The notes beneath the pieces were generated by a model that saw only the letters and a program-made list of their open reading frames with translations, searched no databases and had not been told where the DNA came from. The position numbers and the translations under genes were made by a program. Shown one piece after another: positions 17,328 to 26,873 of a DNA stretch of 64,000 nucleotides; position 1 is the first letter of the stretch, and each line of letters starts with the position of its first letter. Origin of the DNA: Nocardia sp. CDC159 (GTDB lineage: Bacteria > Actinomycetota > Actinomycetes > Mycobacteriales > Mycobacteriaceae); contig NZ_JAMRXH010000002.1 of the NCBI RefSeq assembly GCF_023740735.1, positions 248,001 through 312,000 on the forward strand, written 5' to 3'.

Positions 17328-18941
17328 TCAGGCGTCCGTCTTCTTGCGCCAGCCCAGTAGCACCGAGTTCCCCTGCTCCGGCTTCCACGGCAGCAGCAGG
17401 GCCACCGCGACGGCACAGACGAGCAGCGCGCCGACCGCCACATAGGACGCCGACTCCGCACCCGCCAGGGCCGCGGCCTTCATGGCGTGGATGAGGTCGG
17501 CCTTGGGCCTGGCCAGGAACGTGCTCACCGGCGCCTTCACCACCTCGATGACGCTGATCGGGGTGTCGCGGGCGATGCTCTTCTGGTCGGGGCTCATGAT
17601 CCCGTTCGGAATCGCGTCGATGCGCGCGCCCACTCGGTGGGTATAGACCGAGGTCATGATGGAGCCGAGCACCGCGACGCCGAGCGTGCCGCCGACCTCG
17701 CGGGTGGTGTCGTTGACCGCCGATCCCGCACCGGCCTCGTTGGGCGGCACCGAGCCCATGATGGACTCGGTGGCCGGGCCCTGCACCACGCCGAAGCCGA
17801 TGCCCAGCAGCACCATGGAGACGAGAACCGGTCCGAGATAGGGCGTTTCGACCTTCACCTGGCCCGCGATGTACATGCCCACGGCCAACGTCAGCAGTCC
17901 CGCGATCACCGTCGCGGTGGTCCCGATGCGCTGCGCCACCAGGGTCGCCACGGGCGCGCCGAGGCCGACCGCGGCCGCGAACGGCAGCGAGTGGATGCCG
18001 AATTCCAGTGCGCTGTATTCCTTCACACCCTGGAAGTACTGGGTGATGAGGAACAGGAAGCCGAAGGCGCAGAAGTAGGACACCGTGATCGCCAGGGCGG
18101 GCACCGAGAAGCGCCGGATCCGGAACAGCCGCACATCCAGCACCGGCGAGTCCACCCGCAGCTCCCACACCACGTAGACCACCAGCAGGACAAGCGATAT
18201 CGCATAGCCCGCGATGCTGCGCCCGGACAGCCAGCCGTGCTTGGGCGCCTCGATGATCGTCCACACCAGCGTGGTCACCGCGATCAGCGACAGTACGATG
18301 CCCACCACGTCGAGCCGCCCGGTGTGCTCGGCCCGCGATTCCGGCACGACCGCCAGGACGGCGACGATGGCGATGATCGCGATCGGCACATTGATCCAGA
18401 ACACCGAATGCCAGCTGAAGTACTGCAGCAGATAGCCGCCGGTGATCGGGCCGATGGCGACCGCGATCCCGGCCATGGCCGTCCACAGTGCGATGGCGGC
18501 GGCCCGCGCGCGGGCCTCGGGGAACAGATTGATGATCAGCGCCAGCGTGGCCGGGAAGACCGCGGCCGCGAAGATACCCATCCCCGCCCGCGCCGCGATC
18601 ACCTGACCGAGACTCGTCGACAGCGCACCCGCACCCGACATCACCGCGACGCCGATCAGACCGATCACCATCACCCGGCGGCGGCCGAACCGATCGCCGA
18701 GATGCCCCAGCGCCAGCAGCAGCCCGGAGAAGGCCAGCGTGAACGCGTCCACGATCCACTGCAATCCGCTCATCCGAGCCTGCAACTGCACCGCAATCGA
18801 CGGCAGCGCCACATTGACGAGGGTGTTGTCCAATACGACGAGCAGTTCCGCGAGACAGATCGCGATCAGAGCGAGAATCCGCATCCGGATCGCGACCGGA
18901 ATTCGCCGCTCGGACCGCGGGTTCACCGTTGATACCGCCAT
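17328..18941 (-). CDS. MFS drug exporter, DHA2 (EmrB/QacA) type
   Basis: A 537-residue, 14-helix major facilitator. The N terminus carries VVLDNTLVNVALPSI (motif D1 of DHA2 exporters), GHLGDRFGRRRVMVIGL (motif A between helices 2 and 3) and the helix-5 antiport motif region ATLALIINLFPEARARAAAIALW ... GIAVAIGPITGGYLLQYFSWHSVFWINVPI (motif C). It should export hydrophobic or cationic compounds with proton exchange. The ATG at 18941 has AGGAGG 7 bases upstream. An imperfect palindrome 50 bases before the start suggests control by a TetR- or MarR-type repressor, but no regulator gene is adjacent. It separates phoU from pstB. Confidence 0.9.
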   Translation of the reverse strand: MAVSTVNPRSERRIPVAIRMRILALIAICLAELLVVLDNTLVNVALPSIAVQLQARMSGLQWIVDAFTLAFSGLLLALGHLGDRFGRRRVMVIGLIGVAVMSGAGALSTSLGQVIAARAGMGIFAAAVFPATLALIINLFPEARARAAAIALWTAMAGIAVAIGPITGGYLLQYFSWHSVFWINVPIAIIAIVAVLAVVPESRAEHTGRLDVVGIVLSLIAVTTLVWTIIEAPKHGWLSGRSIAGYAISLVLLVVYVVWELRVDSPVLDVRLFRIRRFSVPALAITVSYFCAFGFLFLITQYFQGVKEYSALEFGIHSLPFAAAVGLGAPVATLVAQRIGTTATVIAGLLTLAVGMYIAGQVKVETPYLGPVLVSMVLLGIGFGVVQGPATESIMGSVPPNEAGAGSAVNDTTREVGGTLGVAVLGSIMTSVYTHRVGARIDAIPNGIMSPDQKSIARDTPISVIEVVKAPVSTFLARPKADLIHAMKAAALAGAESASYVAVGALLVCAVAVALLLPWKPEQGNSVLLGWRKKTDA

Positions 18942-18991
18942 CCGCCGCCTCCTGACTAGAACGATCGGTGTAGTTGACCTAGACGGTATCT

Positions 18992-19009
18992 GTTACTGCA
19001 TGTAGCAAC
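18992..19009 (-). promoter_or_regulatory. Candidate operator of the MFS gene
   Basis: GTTACTGCATGTAGCAAC reads nearly the same on both strands (14 of 18 positions symmetric, GTTxCTxCATGxAGxAAC). It lies 50 bases upstream of the MFS start, in the likely promoter. The cognate repressor is unknown. Confidence 0.5.
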
Positions 19010-19094
19010 AACCGACCGTGGTAGGACATGATCGAGCTAACAATCAGTTCAATAAGTGACAGGTGCCATATCCGGGGGACCGGACACACCAAAC

Positions 19095-19120
19095 GCGGCC
19101 CCGGCAGAAGCCGGAGCCGC
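19095..19120 (-). terminator. Hairpin at the end of the pst operon
   Basis: GCGGCCCCGGC (19095-19105) pairs with 19110-19120 with one mismatch and a 4-base loop. On the minus strand it is followed by GTTT. It lies 20 bases after the pstB stop. Confidence 0.6.
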
Positions 19121-19140
19121 GCGGGTGTCGGGCGGAATTC

Positions 19141-19917
19141 CTATCCGAACCGGCCGGAGATGTAGTCCTCGGTCTCCTTGCGCGCCGGGTTGGAGAAGAT
19201 CTTCTCCGTCTCGTCGATCTCGATGAGCTTGCCGGGCTTGCCCTGGGCCTCGAGGTTGAAGAAGGCCGTCTGGTCGCTCACGCGGGCGGCCTGCTGCATG
19301 TTGTGGGTGACGATGACGATGGTGAATTCCTTCTTCAGCTCGGCGATCAGGTCCTCGATCGCCAGCGTGGAGATCGGGTCCAGCGCCGAACAGGGCTCGT
19401 CCATCAGCAGCACATCGGGCGAGACCGCGATGGCCCGGGCGATGCACAGTCGCTGCTGCTGACCGCCCGAGAGGCCGCCGCCCGGCTTGTCGAGGCGGTC
19501 CTTGACCTCGTTCCACAGGTTCGCCCCGCGCAGCGAGCGCTCGGCGACCTCGTCGAGCTCCTTCTTGTTGCGCACGCCCTGCAGCTTGAGCCCGGCCACC
19601 ACATTGTCGCGAATGGACATGGTGGGGAACGGGTTCGGGCGCTGGAACACCATGCCGATGGTGCGGCGCACGCCGACCGGGTCCACGGTCGAACCGTAGA
19701 TGTCCTCGCCGTCCAGGGCGACCACGCCCTCGACGCGAGCGCCCGGGGTCACCTCGTGCATGCGGTTGAGCGAGCGCAGCACGGTGGACTTACCGCAACC
19801 CGAGGGACCGATGAAGGCGGTGACGCTGCGCGGCAGCACGGACAGCTTCACATCGGCGACGGCGTGGAACCTGCCGTAGTAGATGTTGAGATCTTTGACG
19901 TCGATCCGCTTGGCCAT
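19141..19917 (-). CDS. pstB: Phosphate ABC transporter ATP-binding protein
   Basis: This 258-residue ATPase powers phosphate uptake through PstC/PstA. It shows Walker [10 protein letters not shown] (about 33-41), the Q-loop VFQRPNPFP typical of PstB, signature LSGGQQQR, Walker [14 protein letters not shown], and the switch histidine in VTHNMQQA. The ATG at 19917 starts [15 protein letters not shown], a standard PstB opening; a longer in-frame reading runs into pstA and is not real. It is the last gene of pstSCAB, 20 bases after pstA. Confidence 0.96.
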   Translation of the reverse strand: MAKRIDVKDLNIYYGRFHAVADVKLSVLPRSVTAFIGPSGCGKSTVLRSLNRMHEVTPGARVEGVVALDGEDIYGSTVDPVGVRRTIGMVFQRPNPFPTMSIRDNVVAGLKLQGVRNKKELDEVAERSLRGANLWNEVKDRLDKPGGGLSGGQQQRLCIARAIAVSPDVLLMDEPCSALDPISTLAIEDLIAELKKEFTIVIVTHNMQQAARVSDQTAFFNLEAQGKPGKLIEIDETEKIFSNPARKETEDYISGRFG

Positions 19918-19937
19918 TATCGAATTTCCGTTCGCTT

Positions 19938-20840
19938 CTATCGGTTCCGCGTGAGCAGCTTGTTGACGACCGCCGCCCCCAGATACAGCACCGCGATCAT
20001 GAGAATCAGCGTCAGGGCCGCACCCCAGACCCGCATCCGACCGGCGGCCTCCGGATTGGCCAGCTCCTGGTAGATCATCAGCGGCAGCGACGCCATATTG
20101 CCGTTGAAGACATCGAAGTTGATCGACTTCGAATAGCCGACCAGCACCAGCACCGGCGCGGTCTCGCCCATGACGCGGGCCAGCGCCAGCAGCATGCCGC
20201 TGATCATGCCCGGGGCCGCGGTGGGCACGACGATCCGCACGATGGTCTTCCACTTCGGGATGCCCAGGGCATAGGACGCCTCGCGCAATTCGTCGGGCAC
20301 CAGCTTGAGCATCTCCTCGGTGCTGCGCACCACGACGGGCAGCATCAGCAGCACCAGCGCCAGCGATACGGCGAACGAGCTCTGTGGAAAGCCGAAGGTG
20401 GCGATCCAGAACGCGAAGACGAACAGCGCCGCCACGATCGAGGGCACACCGGCCAGGATGTCGACCATGAACGTGGTCGTCTTGGCCAGCCAGCCCCGGC
20501 CGTATTCCACCAGGTAGATGGCGGCCATGATGCCCAGTGGCACCGCGATCACCGCGGCCACCGCCGACTGCACGATGGTGCCGTAGATGGCGTGGTAGAC
20601 ACCGCCCGCGAACTGGTCGGGCAGCACGCCCTTCTGCGACTTGGTGAACCAGCCGGTGTGGGTGATGGCGTCCAGGCCCTTGTTGAGCACCAGGATCAGC
20701 ACCCAGCCGAGCGGAATCAGCGCGATCGCGAAGCACAGCCACATGACCCCGGTGGCGATCCAGTTGCGGATCTTGCGAGCCGCGCTCACCTCACGAAACG
20801 CAGGTGCCTTGACCGGGCGATCGAGTGTGGTGGTGGCCAT
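19938..20840 (-). CDS. pstA: Phosphate ABC transporter permease PstA
   Basis: The 300-residue permease has six membrane segments and a BPD_transp_1 domain with the coupling-helix sequence [24 protein letters not shown] (EAA motif, [17 protein letters not shown]). It forms the channel with PstC. Its ATG overlaps the pstC stop by one base (TGATG), so translation is coupled. Length and topology fit PstA. Confidence 0.95.
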   Translation of the reverse strand: MATTTLDRPVKAPAFREVSAARKIRNWIATGVMWLCFAIALIPLGWVLILVLNKGLDAITHTGWFTKSQKGVLPDQFAGGVYHAIYGTIVQSAVAAVIAVPLGIMAAIYLVEYGRGWLAKTTTFMVDILAGVPSIVAALFVFAFWIATFGFPQSSFAVSLALVLLMLPVVVRSTEEMLKLVPDELREASYALGIPKWKTIVRIVVPTAAPGMISGMLLALARVMGETAPVLVLVGYSKSINFDVFNGNMASLPLMIYQELANPEAAGRMRVWGAALTLILMIAVLYLGAAVVNKLLTRNR

Positions 20841-21895
20841 CAGCCGTTCACCTTCCCTCCGGCGGCGATCCGGGCCAGCGCGTTGACCACGAAGGTCAGC
20901 ACGAACAGCACGAAACCGGCCGCGATATAGGCGCCGGTGGGCAGCGCCTGACTGAATTCCGAAGCGGCCGAGGCGATCTTGGACGCGAAGGTGTAGCCGC
21001 CGTCGAACAGCGACCAGTGTCCGGCCTGCTGTGCGGTGCGCAGCACCACCAGGACCGCGATGGTCTCACCGAGCGCGCGGCCCAGGCCGAGCATGGATCC
21101 GGCGATCACGCCGCTGCGCCCGTACGGCAGCACGGTCATCCGCACCACTTCCCACTTGGTGGCGCCCAGCGCCTGTGCGGCCTCGATGTGGGCGCGCGGG
21201 GTGAGGTGGAACACCTCACGGCTGACCGAGGTGATGATCGGCAGGATCATCACCGCGAGCACCACGCCCGCGGTGAAGATCGTTCCGCCGCCGCCGATCG
21301 AGACGTTGCCGGACTTGAACAGGAAGAACCAGCCCAGGTTGTCGTTCAGGAACCGCTGGAACGGCTCCAGCTTCTGCGCCAGCACCAGGTAACCCCAGAG
21401 ACCGAACACGATCGAAGGCACCGCCGCCAGCAGATCCACCAGGATCGAGAACGGCCGGGCCAGCACCTTGGGTGCGTACTGCGTCAGGAACAACGCGATG
21501 CCCACACCGATCGGCACCGCGATCACCAGCGCGAAGAGCGAACTCAATACGGTGACCATGAACAGATCCCGGATGCCGAACCGTAGGTGAGCGGCATCGG
21601 TGGTCTTGAATTCGGCGCTGGTGAAGAAGTTCGCCTCGTTCGCACCGATCGAGGGCACGGCCCGGATCAACAGGAACAGCGCGATGAGCGCGATGGCCGC
21701 GACGATGGTCGCGCCCGCCGCGGTGGCCAGCGAACGGAAGATCAGTTCCGCGTTCTTGCTGTGGCCCTTGCTGCCGCGGCTGGTAGGAGCCGGTTCGGTG
21801 CTGAGTTCGCTCGGCATGGAGGCAGTATCTCCGCCCGCCCGCGGGCCGGTCGAGTGCGACCGGCTCGCGGAAGTGGCTTCGTCGTGAACGGTCAT
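20840..21895 (-). CDS. pstC: Phosphate ABC transporter permease PstC
   Basis: The 351-residue permease has a longer cytoplasmic N terminus (about 45 residues, Ser/Thr-rich) than most PstC proteins, then six membrane segments. The EAA-type motif reads [22 protein letters not shown], and [19 protein letters not shown] is typical of PstC. It pairs with PstA. It starts 14 bases after the pstS stop; the ATG at 21895 is the first in frame. Confidence 0.95.
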   Translation of the reverse strand: MTVHDEATSASRSHSTGPRAGGDTASMPSELSTEPAPTSRGSKGHSKNAELIFRSLATAAGATIVAAIALIALFLLIRAVPSIGANEANFFTSAEFKTTDAAHLRFGIRDLFMVTVLSSLFALVIAVPIGVGIALFLTQYAPKVLARPFSILVDLLAAVPSIVFGLWGYLVLAQKLEPFQRFLNDNLGWFFLFKSGNVSIGGGGTIFTAGVVLAVMILPIITSVSREVFHLTPRAHIEAAQALGATKWEVVRMTVLPYGRSGVIAGSMLGLGRALGETIAVLVVLRTAQQAGHWSLFDGGYTFASKIASAASEFSQALPTGAYIAAGFVLFVLTFVVNALARIAAGGKVNG

Positions 21896-21909
21896 GGGTG
21901 GTTCCGCGA

Positions 21910-23037
21910 TCAGGAAATGGCGTTGATCGCGGTGGTCAGCTTGGTCTTGAACGCGTCCGGAATCGGAACGTATCCGGCCTGGTCGAGACCCTTCTGACCA
22001 TTGTTGATCGCCGAGGTGAGGAACGCCTTGACGGCCTTGGCGGTGTCGGCGTCGCTGTACTTGGAGCAGACGATCTCGTAGGTCGGCAGGATGATCGGGT
22101 ACGCGCCCGGATCGGTCGGCTTGTAGAACGAGCTGGTGTCGATGACCAGGTCGTTGCCCTCGCCCTTGATCTTGGCGGTGGCGATCGCCTTACCGGCGGA
22201 CTCGACGTTCAGTTCGACCGGCTTCACGGCGGCCTCGGTGAGGATGCGCGCGACCGACAGGTTCTGCGACTTGGCGAAGGACCACTCGTTGTAGGTGATC
22301 GAGCCCTTGGTGTTCTTGATCGCGGCCGAGGTGCCCTCGTTGCCCTTGGCGCCCTCGCCGACGCCACCGTTGAAGGACTTGCCCGCGCCCTTGCCCCAGG
22401 CGCCGTTGGAGGCGGCGTCGAGGTACTTCTGGAAGTTGTCGGTGGTGCCCGACTCGTCGCTGCGGGAGATCACCTGGATGCTCGCATCGGGCAGCTTGGT
22501 CGCGATCTGGGTGTTCAGCTTCTGGATCGCCGGGTCGTTCCACTTGGTGATCTGGCCGTTGAAGATCTTGGCGAGGGTGGGACCGTCGAGCGCGAGATCG
22601 GTGACGCCGTCGACGTTGTAGGTGACGGCGATGGGGCCGAATACGGTCGGCAGGTTCCAGGCCGGAGCGCCGCCGCAGCGCGCCGCGGCCTTCTCGATCT
22701 CGCCCTTCTTCGCGTCCAGCGGGGAATCCGAGCCGCCGAAATCGGTCTGGCCGCCGATGAATTCGTTCACGCCCGCGCCGGAGCCACTGGAGGTGTAATC
22801 CAGCTTGGCGCCGTCGCAGTTGGCCTCGTAGGCCGCGACGAACCGGTCCATCGCGTTCTTCTGCGCCGACGAACCGCTGGCCTTGAGGGCCTTCTTGCCG
22901 CCGCACTGCACGTCGACCTTGGCGGCGCCGTCGGTGCCGTTCGCGGCCGTGTTGTCGTCGCTGCCACAGGCCGACAGGGTCAGGGCAGCGCTCGCGGCCA
23001 GCACGCCGAACAGGGCGCTGCTGCGCTTGAAGTTCAC
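21910..23037 (-). CDS. pstS: Phosphate-binding lipoprotein PstS
   Basis: The 375-residue precursor has a lipoprotein signal ([21 protein letters not shown] then LSAC, Cys near residue 24) so it is anchored outside the membrane. The binding protein fold shows [39 protein letters not shown] and [16 protein letters not shown], the usual phosphate-ligand loops. GTG 23037 is chosen because GGAGG lies 7 bases upstream and it places the signal peptide at the N terminus; the in-frame extension to 23151 is not signal-like. A PHO box lies 150 bases upstream. Confidence 0.95.
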   Translation of the reverse strand: MNFKRSSALFGVLAASAALTLSACGSDDNTAANGTDGAAKVDVQCGGKKALKASGSSAQKNAMDRFVAAYEANCDGAKLDYTSSGSGAGVNEFIGGQTDFGGSDSPLDAKKGEIEKAAARCGGAPAWNLPTVFGPIAVTYNVDGVTDLALDGPTLAKIFNGQITKWNDPAIQKLNTQIATKLPDASIQVISRSDESGTTDNFQKYLDAASNGAWGKGAGKSFNGGVGEGAKGNEGTSAAIKNTKGSITYNEWSFAKSQNLSVARILTEAAVKPVELNVESAGKAIATAKIKGEGNDLVIDTSSFYKPTDPGAYPIILPTYEIVCSKYSDADTAKAVKAFLTSAINNGQKGLDQAGYVPIPDAFKTKLTTAINAIS

Positions 23038-23186
23038 CTGAATTCCTCCGGGAATCGCGTTATACGCGCCCGATCCCTCAACGACCGGGCGGGTGCTGTG
23101 GTGGCCGTTCGCGGGGAACTTGCACACCAGGCAGCGGATGCCGCCCAACAAGTAACGTAGGTTCGGCCGGTTGACAGTTGGACCTG

Positions 23187-23208
23187 GGTAAGTGAACGGA
23201 AGGTGAAC
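23187..23208 (-). promoter_or_regulatory. PHO box upstream of pstS
   Basis: On the minus strand two adjacent 11-base direct repeats read GTTCACCTTCC (23198-23208) and GTTCACTTACC (23187-23197). This is the direct-repeat architecture of actinobacterial PhoP sites (G-T-TCA-Y pattern). It predicts PhoP activation of pstSCAB under phosphate limitation. Confidence 0.8.
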
Positions 23209-23332
23209 AACCCGGCGCGATTGCGCCCGATACGTGTGACATTTGCCGCAAAGTTACTGTCCGGACGCTGTCCGGTTACCAGCAGGGGACGGCGCACTTA
23301 CCGGCGAGCGGCGGCGGACTTACCGGCGCGGG

Positions 23333-24238
23333 TCACGGGGTGGTGTAGGCCACGTCCACATGGGCCGGTTCGAAACCCAGCCGGGTGTAGGTGTGCACGG
23401 CCGCGGTGTTGTCGGCCTCGGTGTAGAGCAGCACCTCGCCGAGGCCGCGATCGCGCAGGTAGTGCAGGCCCGCGAGGGTGAGCAGCCGACCCAGACCGCG
23501 GCCCTGGGCGGCCGGATCGATCGCGACCACGTAGACCTCCCCGGCCGGGGGCTGTTCGTCGTCGGTCACCTTCGTCCAGTGAAAGCCCAGGACGCGCTTC
23601 GGATCCGCGACGTCGACGGCGATGAACAGGCCCTTGGGGTCGAACCAGGACGAGTCGCGGCGCATCGCGATCTCGGCCTCGCCCCAGCCGCCCTGTTCGG
23701 GATGCCAGTCGAAGGCGGCATTGTTGACCCGCAGCAGTTCGGCGTCGTCCTCGGGACCGGAGTAGGTGCGCAGGGCGATGCCGTCGGGCACGATCAGCTC
23801 GGGTAGCTCTGGCGTTGCCAACCGGCGGCGCATCTGCCACAGCTCGCGAGCGACGGTCAGGCCGAGCCGTCCGGCGACCGCCTTCGCGGGGGCCAGGTTG
23901 CCGTGCGCCCAGATGCGCGCGCCCGCCCCGCCCGCGGCCAGCGCGGCGGCCACCAGGGCCGCGCCGATACCGCGCGAGCGATAGCGCGGATCCACCGCGG
24001 CCTCGGCCATGGCCGGGTGCTCGCCGTGGGCGGCAACCAGATTCGCGTATCCGGCCACCGCGCCATCGCGCTCGACCAGCAGGTGCCGGGCGGTCGAGGG
24101 GGTGGTCAGCGACAGTACGGCCTGTTCGGAAACGGGCGCGACGCCGTCGGTTTCGGTGGCGCGATCGAGCAGGTCGCGGACCCGCGCGACGGTGTCGGGC
24201 CCGAGTTCGTCGGTCCACCCGGTGTGGGATGCGGTCAC
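23333..24238 (-). CDS. mshD: Mycothiol synthase (double GNAT acetyltransferase)
   Basis: The 301-residue product has two GNAT folds and should acetylate Cys-GlcN-Ins with acetyl-CoA, the last step of mycothiol synthesis. The acetyl-CoA loops are [17 protein letters not shown] in the N-terminal half and [18 protein letters not shown] in the C-terminal half; MshD ends with the characteristic [28 protein letters not shown] 24238 is preferred: it overlaps the upstream stop as GTGA, and residues before it are not protein-like. It follows glnR, as I recall for Rv0818-Rv0819. Confidence 0.93.
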   Translation of the reverse strand: MTASHTGWTDELGPDTVARVRDLLDRATETDGVAPVSEQAVLSLTTPSTARHLLVERDGAVAGYANLVAAHGEHPAMAEAAVDPRYRSRGIGAALVAAALAAGGAGARIWAHGNLAPAKAVAGRLGLTVARELWQMRRRLATPELPELIVPDGIALRTYSGPEDDAELLRVNNAAFDWHPEQGGWGEAEIAMRRDSSWFDPKGLFIAVDVADPKRVLGFHWTKVTDDEQPPAGEVYVVAIDPAAQGRGLGRLLTLAGLHYLRDRGLGEVLLYTEADNTAAVHTYTRLGFEPAHVDVAYTTP

Positions 24239-25005
24239 GAGAGCGTCCCGTTGGCCGGGGTGAGCTGGGAATCGTCGGTGCCGTCGGCGTTGTCGTCGTC
24301 CTCGGGGAAGGTGGGGGCGGCATCGCCCTTGGCCGAGCGCGCCGGGCGGACCGCCTTGTAGCCGACGTTGCGGACGGTGCCGATGAGCGATTCGTATTCG
24401 CTGCCGAGTTTGGCGCGCAGCCGCCGCACGTGCACATCGACCGTGCGGGTGCCGCCGAAGAAGTCGTAGCCCCACACCTCCTGCAGCAGCTGCGCGCGGG
24501 TGAACACCCGGCCCGCGTGCTGAGCGAGGTATTTGAGCAGCTCGAACTCCTTGTAGGTCAGATCGAGCGGACGCCCGCGCAGCCGCGCGGTGTAGGTGCC
24601 CTCGTCGATCACCAGCTCACCGAGGGTGATCTTGCCGCTGTTCTCGGGACTGGCCGCGCCGCCGTTGCGGGCCACCAGCAGCCGCAGTCGCGCATCCAGT
24701 TCCGCGGGTCCGGTACCCGGCAGCAGAATGTCGTCCAGCCCCCAGTCGGCATTGACCGCGACCAGCCCGCCCTCGGTGAGTACCGCCACGACCGGCACCG
24801 ACGACCCGGTACTGCCGAGCAGTCGACACAGCCCCCGCGCGGCGGCCAGATCGGTCCGCGCATCCACCAGGGCCACATCCGCCGTCCCCGCCTCGAGCAG
24901 CGAGGCCACCTCGGTCGGAGCGGGCCGGACGTGATGGGGCAGCAACGACAGCGACGGCAGCACCGACTCCGGATTCGGGTCGGAGGTCAGCAGGAGCAGC
25001 TCCAC
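24235..25005 (-). CDS. glnR: GlnR-type OmpR-family nitrogen regulator
   Basis: The 256-residue product has an atypical receiver domain (1-115, [19 protein letters not shown]) and an OmpR winged helix (about 130-220: [32 protein letters not shown], then [13 protein letters not shown] and [10 protein letters not shown]). The receiver has a single clear acidic residue (VDARTD) in place of the full phosphorylation pocket, as in GlnR, which works as an orphan regulator of nitrogen genes. The C-terminal 35 residues are an acidic, probably disordered tail. GTG 25005 has GGAGGA about 6 bases upstream. It is coupled to mshD by a 4-base overlap. Confidence 0.88.
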   Translation of the reverse strand: MELLLLTSDPNPESVLPSLSLLPHHVRPAPTEVASLLEAGTADVALVDARTDLAAARGLCRLLGSTGSSVPVVAVLTEGGLVAVNADWGLDDILLPGTGPAELDARLRLLVARNGGAASPENSGKITLGELVIDEGTYTARLRGRPLDLTYKEFELLKYLAQHAGRVFTRAQLLQEVWGYDFFGGTRTVDVHVRRLRAKLGSEYESLIGTVRNVGYKAVRPARSAKGDAAPTFPEDDDNADGTDDSQLTPANGTLS

Positions 25006-25146
25006 CAGCTCTCCTCCCAATCTGGGGCATGTCCGCGGCAACCTCGGTGTCTATCGCGATTCCATGCTCGTTCGCAGGTAATTCGTGCCTACATTAGCGC
25101 GTTCGTACCAATGACCACGCAATCCGGGCAGCCGAGGCCTGCGGCG

Positions 25147-25266
25147 GGTCCCACCTCCCCGCACACGCCAGCCCCCACTTCCCCGCACACGCCGGCCCCC
25201 ACTTCCCCGCACACGCCGGCCCCCACTTCCCCGCACACGCCGGCCCTCACTTCCCCGCATCGGCGC
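25147..25266 (+). repeat. 24-bp tandem repeats, about four copies plus a partial
   Basis: Copies of a 24-base unit (CCCCCACTTCCCCGCACACG core) begin at 25147 (degenerate), 25171, 25195, 25219 and 25243 (partial). Three central copies are identical. The unit is eight codons long and the plus frame stays open through it into the next gene (PAPTSPHT repeats), but no start or ribosome site precedes it. I treat it as non-coding. Confidence 0.8.
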
Positions 25267-25284
25267 GCCAGCGCCGATGCGGGG
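25253..25284 (+). terminator. Perfect 14-bp hairpin at the end of the tandem repeats
   Basis: CCCCGCATCGGCGC (25253-25266) and its exact complement (25271-25284) enclose a GCCA loop. It has no T tract. It sits between divergent genes, so its function as a terminator is uncertain; it may be part of the repeat element. Confidence 0.5.
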
Positions 25285-25356
25285 TCGAGCCGCCCTCTGT
25301 ACCAACAGATATCGTGCGTGCATGCGTTGTTCACCCGGAAGCGAGGGCTGGCGCTC

Positions 25357-26154
25357 ATGCGCAAGGTGATTGTCGGGGTGCTGCTGGTGGCGGCGCTGGC
25401 GGTGGTTGCCGACTTCACGGCGGCGGCCTATACGGAGTACCGGGTGTCGCGGGCGTTGCGGGCGGGTGGGGATCTCAGTGCCGATCCCGAGGTCACGATT
25501 CACGGATTTCCGTTCGTGGTGCAGGCGTGGCGGGGGGATTACCGCAATGTCGAGATCCGGGCGCGGGCGAACCATCCCGAGATCCCGGGCGAGATCCTCG
25601 TCGAGTCCACGCTCGAGGGTGTGCGCATTCCGATCGACGATCTCGTCGACGGGAAGCTGCGCGCGGTGCCGGTGGATCGGGTAGCCGGGCGGATGCGTAT
25701 CGATTCGCTGGAACTCGGCCGCCTGCTGAACATTCCGAATCTGTCCCTGACCGGTCCCCCGGCCGACAAGTCCGACGGCACGGGTGGCTCCGGCGGCACC
25801 GGCATGACCACCCAGGGCAATACGTATCTGCTCAGCGGAACCATCCAGGTCGGCCCCGAATCACGCAGCACCACCCGCGTCAGCGTCAAGGTGAACCTGC
25901 TGCTCGACGGCGACCAGGTGCGCGTGGTGGCGACCGATATCTATCGTGGGAACGAGACCGACACCACGCCCGCGTCGCTCGGCCCGGATCTGGACAAGGC
26001 CGCGGTGCTGGCGCGCTTCACCCGCACCATCGACACGAGGGATCTGCCGTTCGGCGTACATCCCACCAAGGTCCAGGCGCTCGGCGGCGACATCATCGTC
26101 GAGGGCGAGGGCCGGAATATGACGCTCGAGATGAACAGGTTTGCCCGATCATGA
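25357..26154 (+). CDS. DUF2993 (LmeA-like) envelope protein
   Basis: The 265-residue product has an N-terminal membrane anchor or signal (MRKVIVGVLLVAALAVVADFTAAAY) and a DUF2993 domain: SADPEVTIHGFPFVVQAWRGDYRNVEIRA and a C-terminal GVHPTKVQALGGDIIVEGEG. The mycobacterial relatives include LmeA, involved in lipoglycan elongation; other members have no known role. A glycine/threonine linker (about 145-155, GTGGSGGTG) lies mid-domain. ATG 25357 has GAGGG about 9 bases upstream; GTG 25318 would add 13 residues and cannot be excluded. Its stop overlaps the next ATG (ATGA), so it is coupled to a thioredoxin-like gene. Confidence 0.8.
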   Translation: MRKVIVGVLLVAALAVVADFTAAAYTEYRVSRALRAGGDLSADPEVTIHGFPFVVQAWRGDYRNVEIRARANHPEIPGEILVESTLEGVRIPIDDLVDGKLRAVPVDRVAGRMRIDSLELGRLLNIPNLSLTGPPADKSDGTGGSGGTGMTTQGNTYLLSGTIQVGPESRSTTRVSVKVNLLLDGDQVRVVATDIYRGNETDTTPASLGPDLDKAAVLARFTRTIDTRDLPFGVHPTKVQALGGDIIVEGEGRNMTLEMNRFARS

Positions 26155-26603
26155 TGCAGATCACAATTCTGGTGGTGGTCCTGCTGGCCGGAGTGGCCGC
26201 CGGGCTGGCGATCCGCCTGCGCGAGGGCCGGATTCGGACGTCCAGGGGCCGGGCCATGATCGGCGACGACACCCGGACCGAACTGCTGGCCGCGGTCGGC
26301 GTCCACGGCGCGACGCCCGCGGTCGTGCACTTCTCCGCGCAGTGGTGCGGCCCGTGCGCGGCGGTGCGCCGGGTCGTGGCCGGGGTGGTCGCCGATCTGG
26401 CGCAGACCCCACAGCCCCCGCAGGACATCGAGGTCGACATCGACGCCGAACCCGCGCTGGCCAAGGAACTCAACGTGCTCTCACTGCCCACCACCTTCGT
26501 CTTCGATGCCCGCGGCCGCGAACGATTCCGAATTTCCGGCGTCCCGAAGGCCGGTGACCTGCGCAGCGCGCTCACCCCACTGACCGTGCCCGAGGCCGCC
26601 TGA
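26151..26603 (+). CDS. thiX: Membrane-anchored thioredoxin-like protein
   Basis: The 150-residue product begins with a single membrane anchor (QITILVVVLLAGVAAGLAI) and continues as a thioredoxin fold: VVHFSAQWCGPCAAVRRV with the WCGPC redox site near residue 67, and the cis-proline loop VLSLPTTFVF. Whether the domain faces in or out is not clear from the flanking charges. It starts at ATG 26151 inside the preceding stop (ATGA) and precedes the sulfurtransferase operon, matching what I recall as the thiX-cysA2 order of M. tuberculosis. Confidence 0.83.
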   Translation: MMQITILVVVLLAGVAAGLAIRLREGRIRTSRGRAMIGDDTRTELLAAVGVHGATPAVVHFSAQWCGPCAAVRRVVAGVVADLAQTPQPPQDIEVDIDAEPALAKELNVLSLPTTFVFDARGRERFRISGVPKAGDLRSALTPLTVPEAA

Positions 26604-26648
26604 ATCCCAGAATTCGGACCCGGGGTCCAATTCCCGCCCCGAAACGGG

Positions 26649-26661
26649 TAAACTGCTCTTC
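26649..26661 (+). promoter_or_regulatory. -10 element of the leaderless Cys-leader transcript
   Basis: TAAACT (26649-26654) fits the actinobacterial -10 pattern TANNNT and ends 7 bases before the GTG at 26662. Transcription would begin at or beside the start codon, giving a leaderless message. Confidence 0.6.
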
Positions 26662-26748
26662 GTGCAAACCCGCCGAGAGCTGATGCTCACCCGACGCCGC
26701 ACAGTCGATCTGTGCCGCCTCGGCGGTTGTTGCTGCCTGTGCATCTAG
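26662..26748 (+). CDS. Cys-rich leader peptide (Ms5788A-like)
   Basis: A 28-codon ORF: GTG start, a basic middle (LTRRRTVDLCR) and a C-terminal cysteine cluster GGCCCLCI just before TAG. Cys codons are at 26713, 26728, 26731, 26734 and 26740. This is the pattern of the Cys-rich leader peptides found upstream of sulfur genes in mycobacteria, where ribosome behaviour at the cysteine run reports cysteine supply. An internal ATG at 26683 would give a 21-residue form with the same end. It is followed at once by a terminator-like hairpin and then by DUF4395, cysA and sseC genes. The peptide itself probably has no function beyond regulation. Confidence 0.82.
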   Translation: MQTRRELMLTRRRTVDLCRLGGCCCLCI

Positions 26749-26788
26749 CCGGTCGGCCTTTCGCACCCTTCTGACGCCGACCGGTTTT
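26749..26788 (+). terminator. Attenuator-type hairpin directly after the Cys leader stop
   Basis: CCGGTCGGC (26749-26757) pairs perfectly with GCCGACCGG (26776-26784) and is followed by TTTT (26785-26788). The 5' arm begins at the base after the leader stop codon, inside the footprint of a ribosome sitting on the stop or the last cysteine codon. This suggests transcription attenuation of the downstream sulfur genes; it might instead simply end the thioredoxin-gene transcript. Confidence 0.65.
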
Positions 26789-26873
26789 ACCATCGCCCCG
26801 AGTGATCTCGTCGATCCGGCGATCCGCCGAATCCTTTGACACCCGAAACCTGATCGCAGCGCAGGAGTATCCG

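Noticed and set aside
17487-18932. 481-codon plus-strand frame opposite the MFS gene
   Set aside because: The product is a run of D, H, R and Q without domains; the opposite strand encodes an intact 14-helix exporter.
25147-25284. Possible CRISPR array
   Set aside because: The 24-base units are directly adjacent with no spacers, and no cas gene is in the window.
23815-25356. Plus-strand extension of the DUF2993 frame back through glnR and mshD
   Set aside because: It runs antisense to two well-supported genes; only the part from about 25318 or 25357 is plausible.
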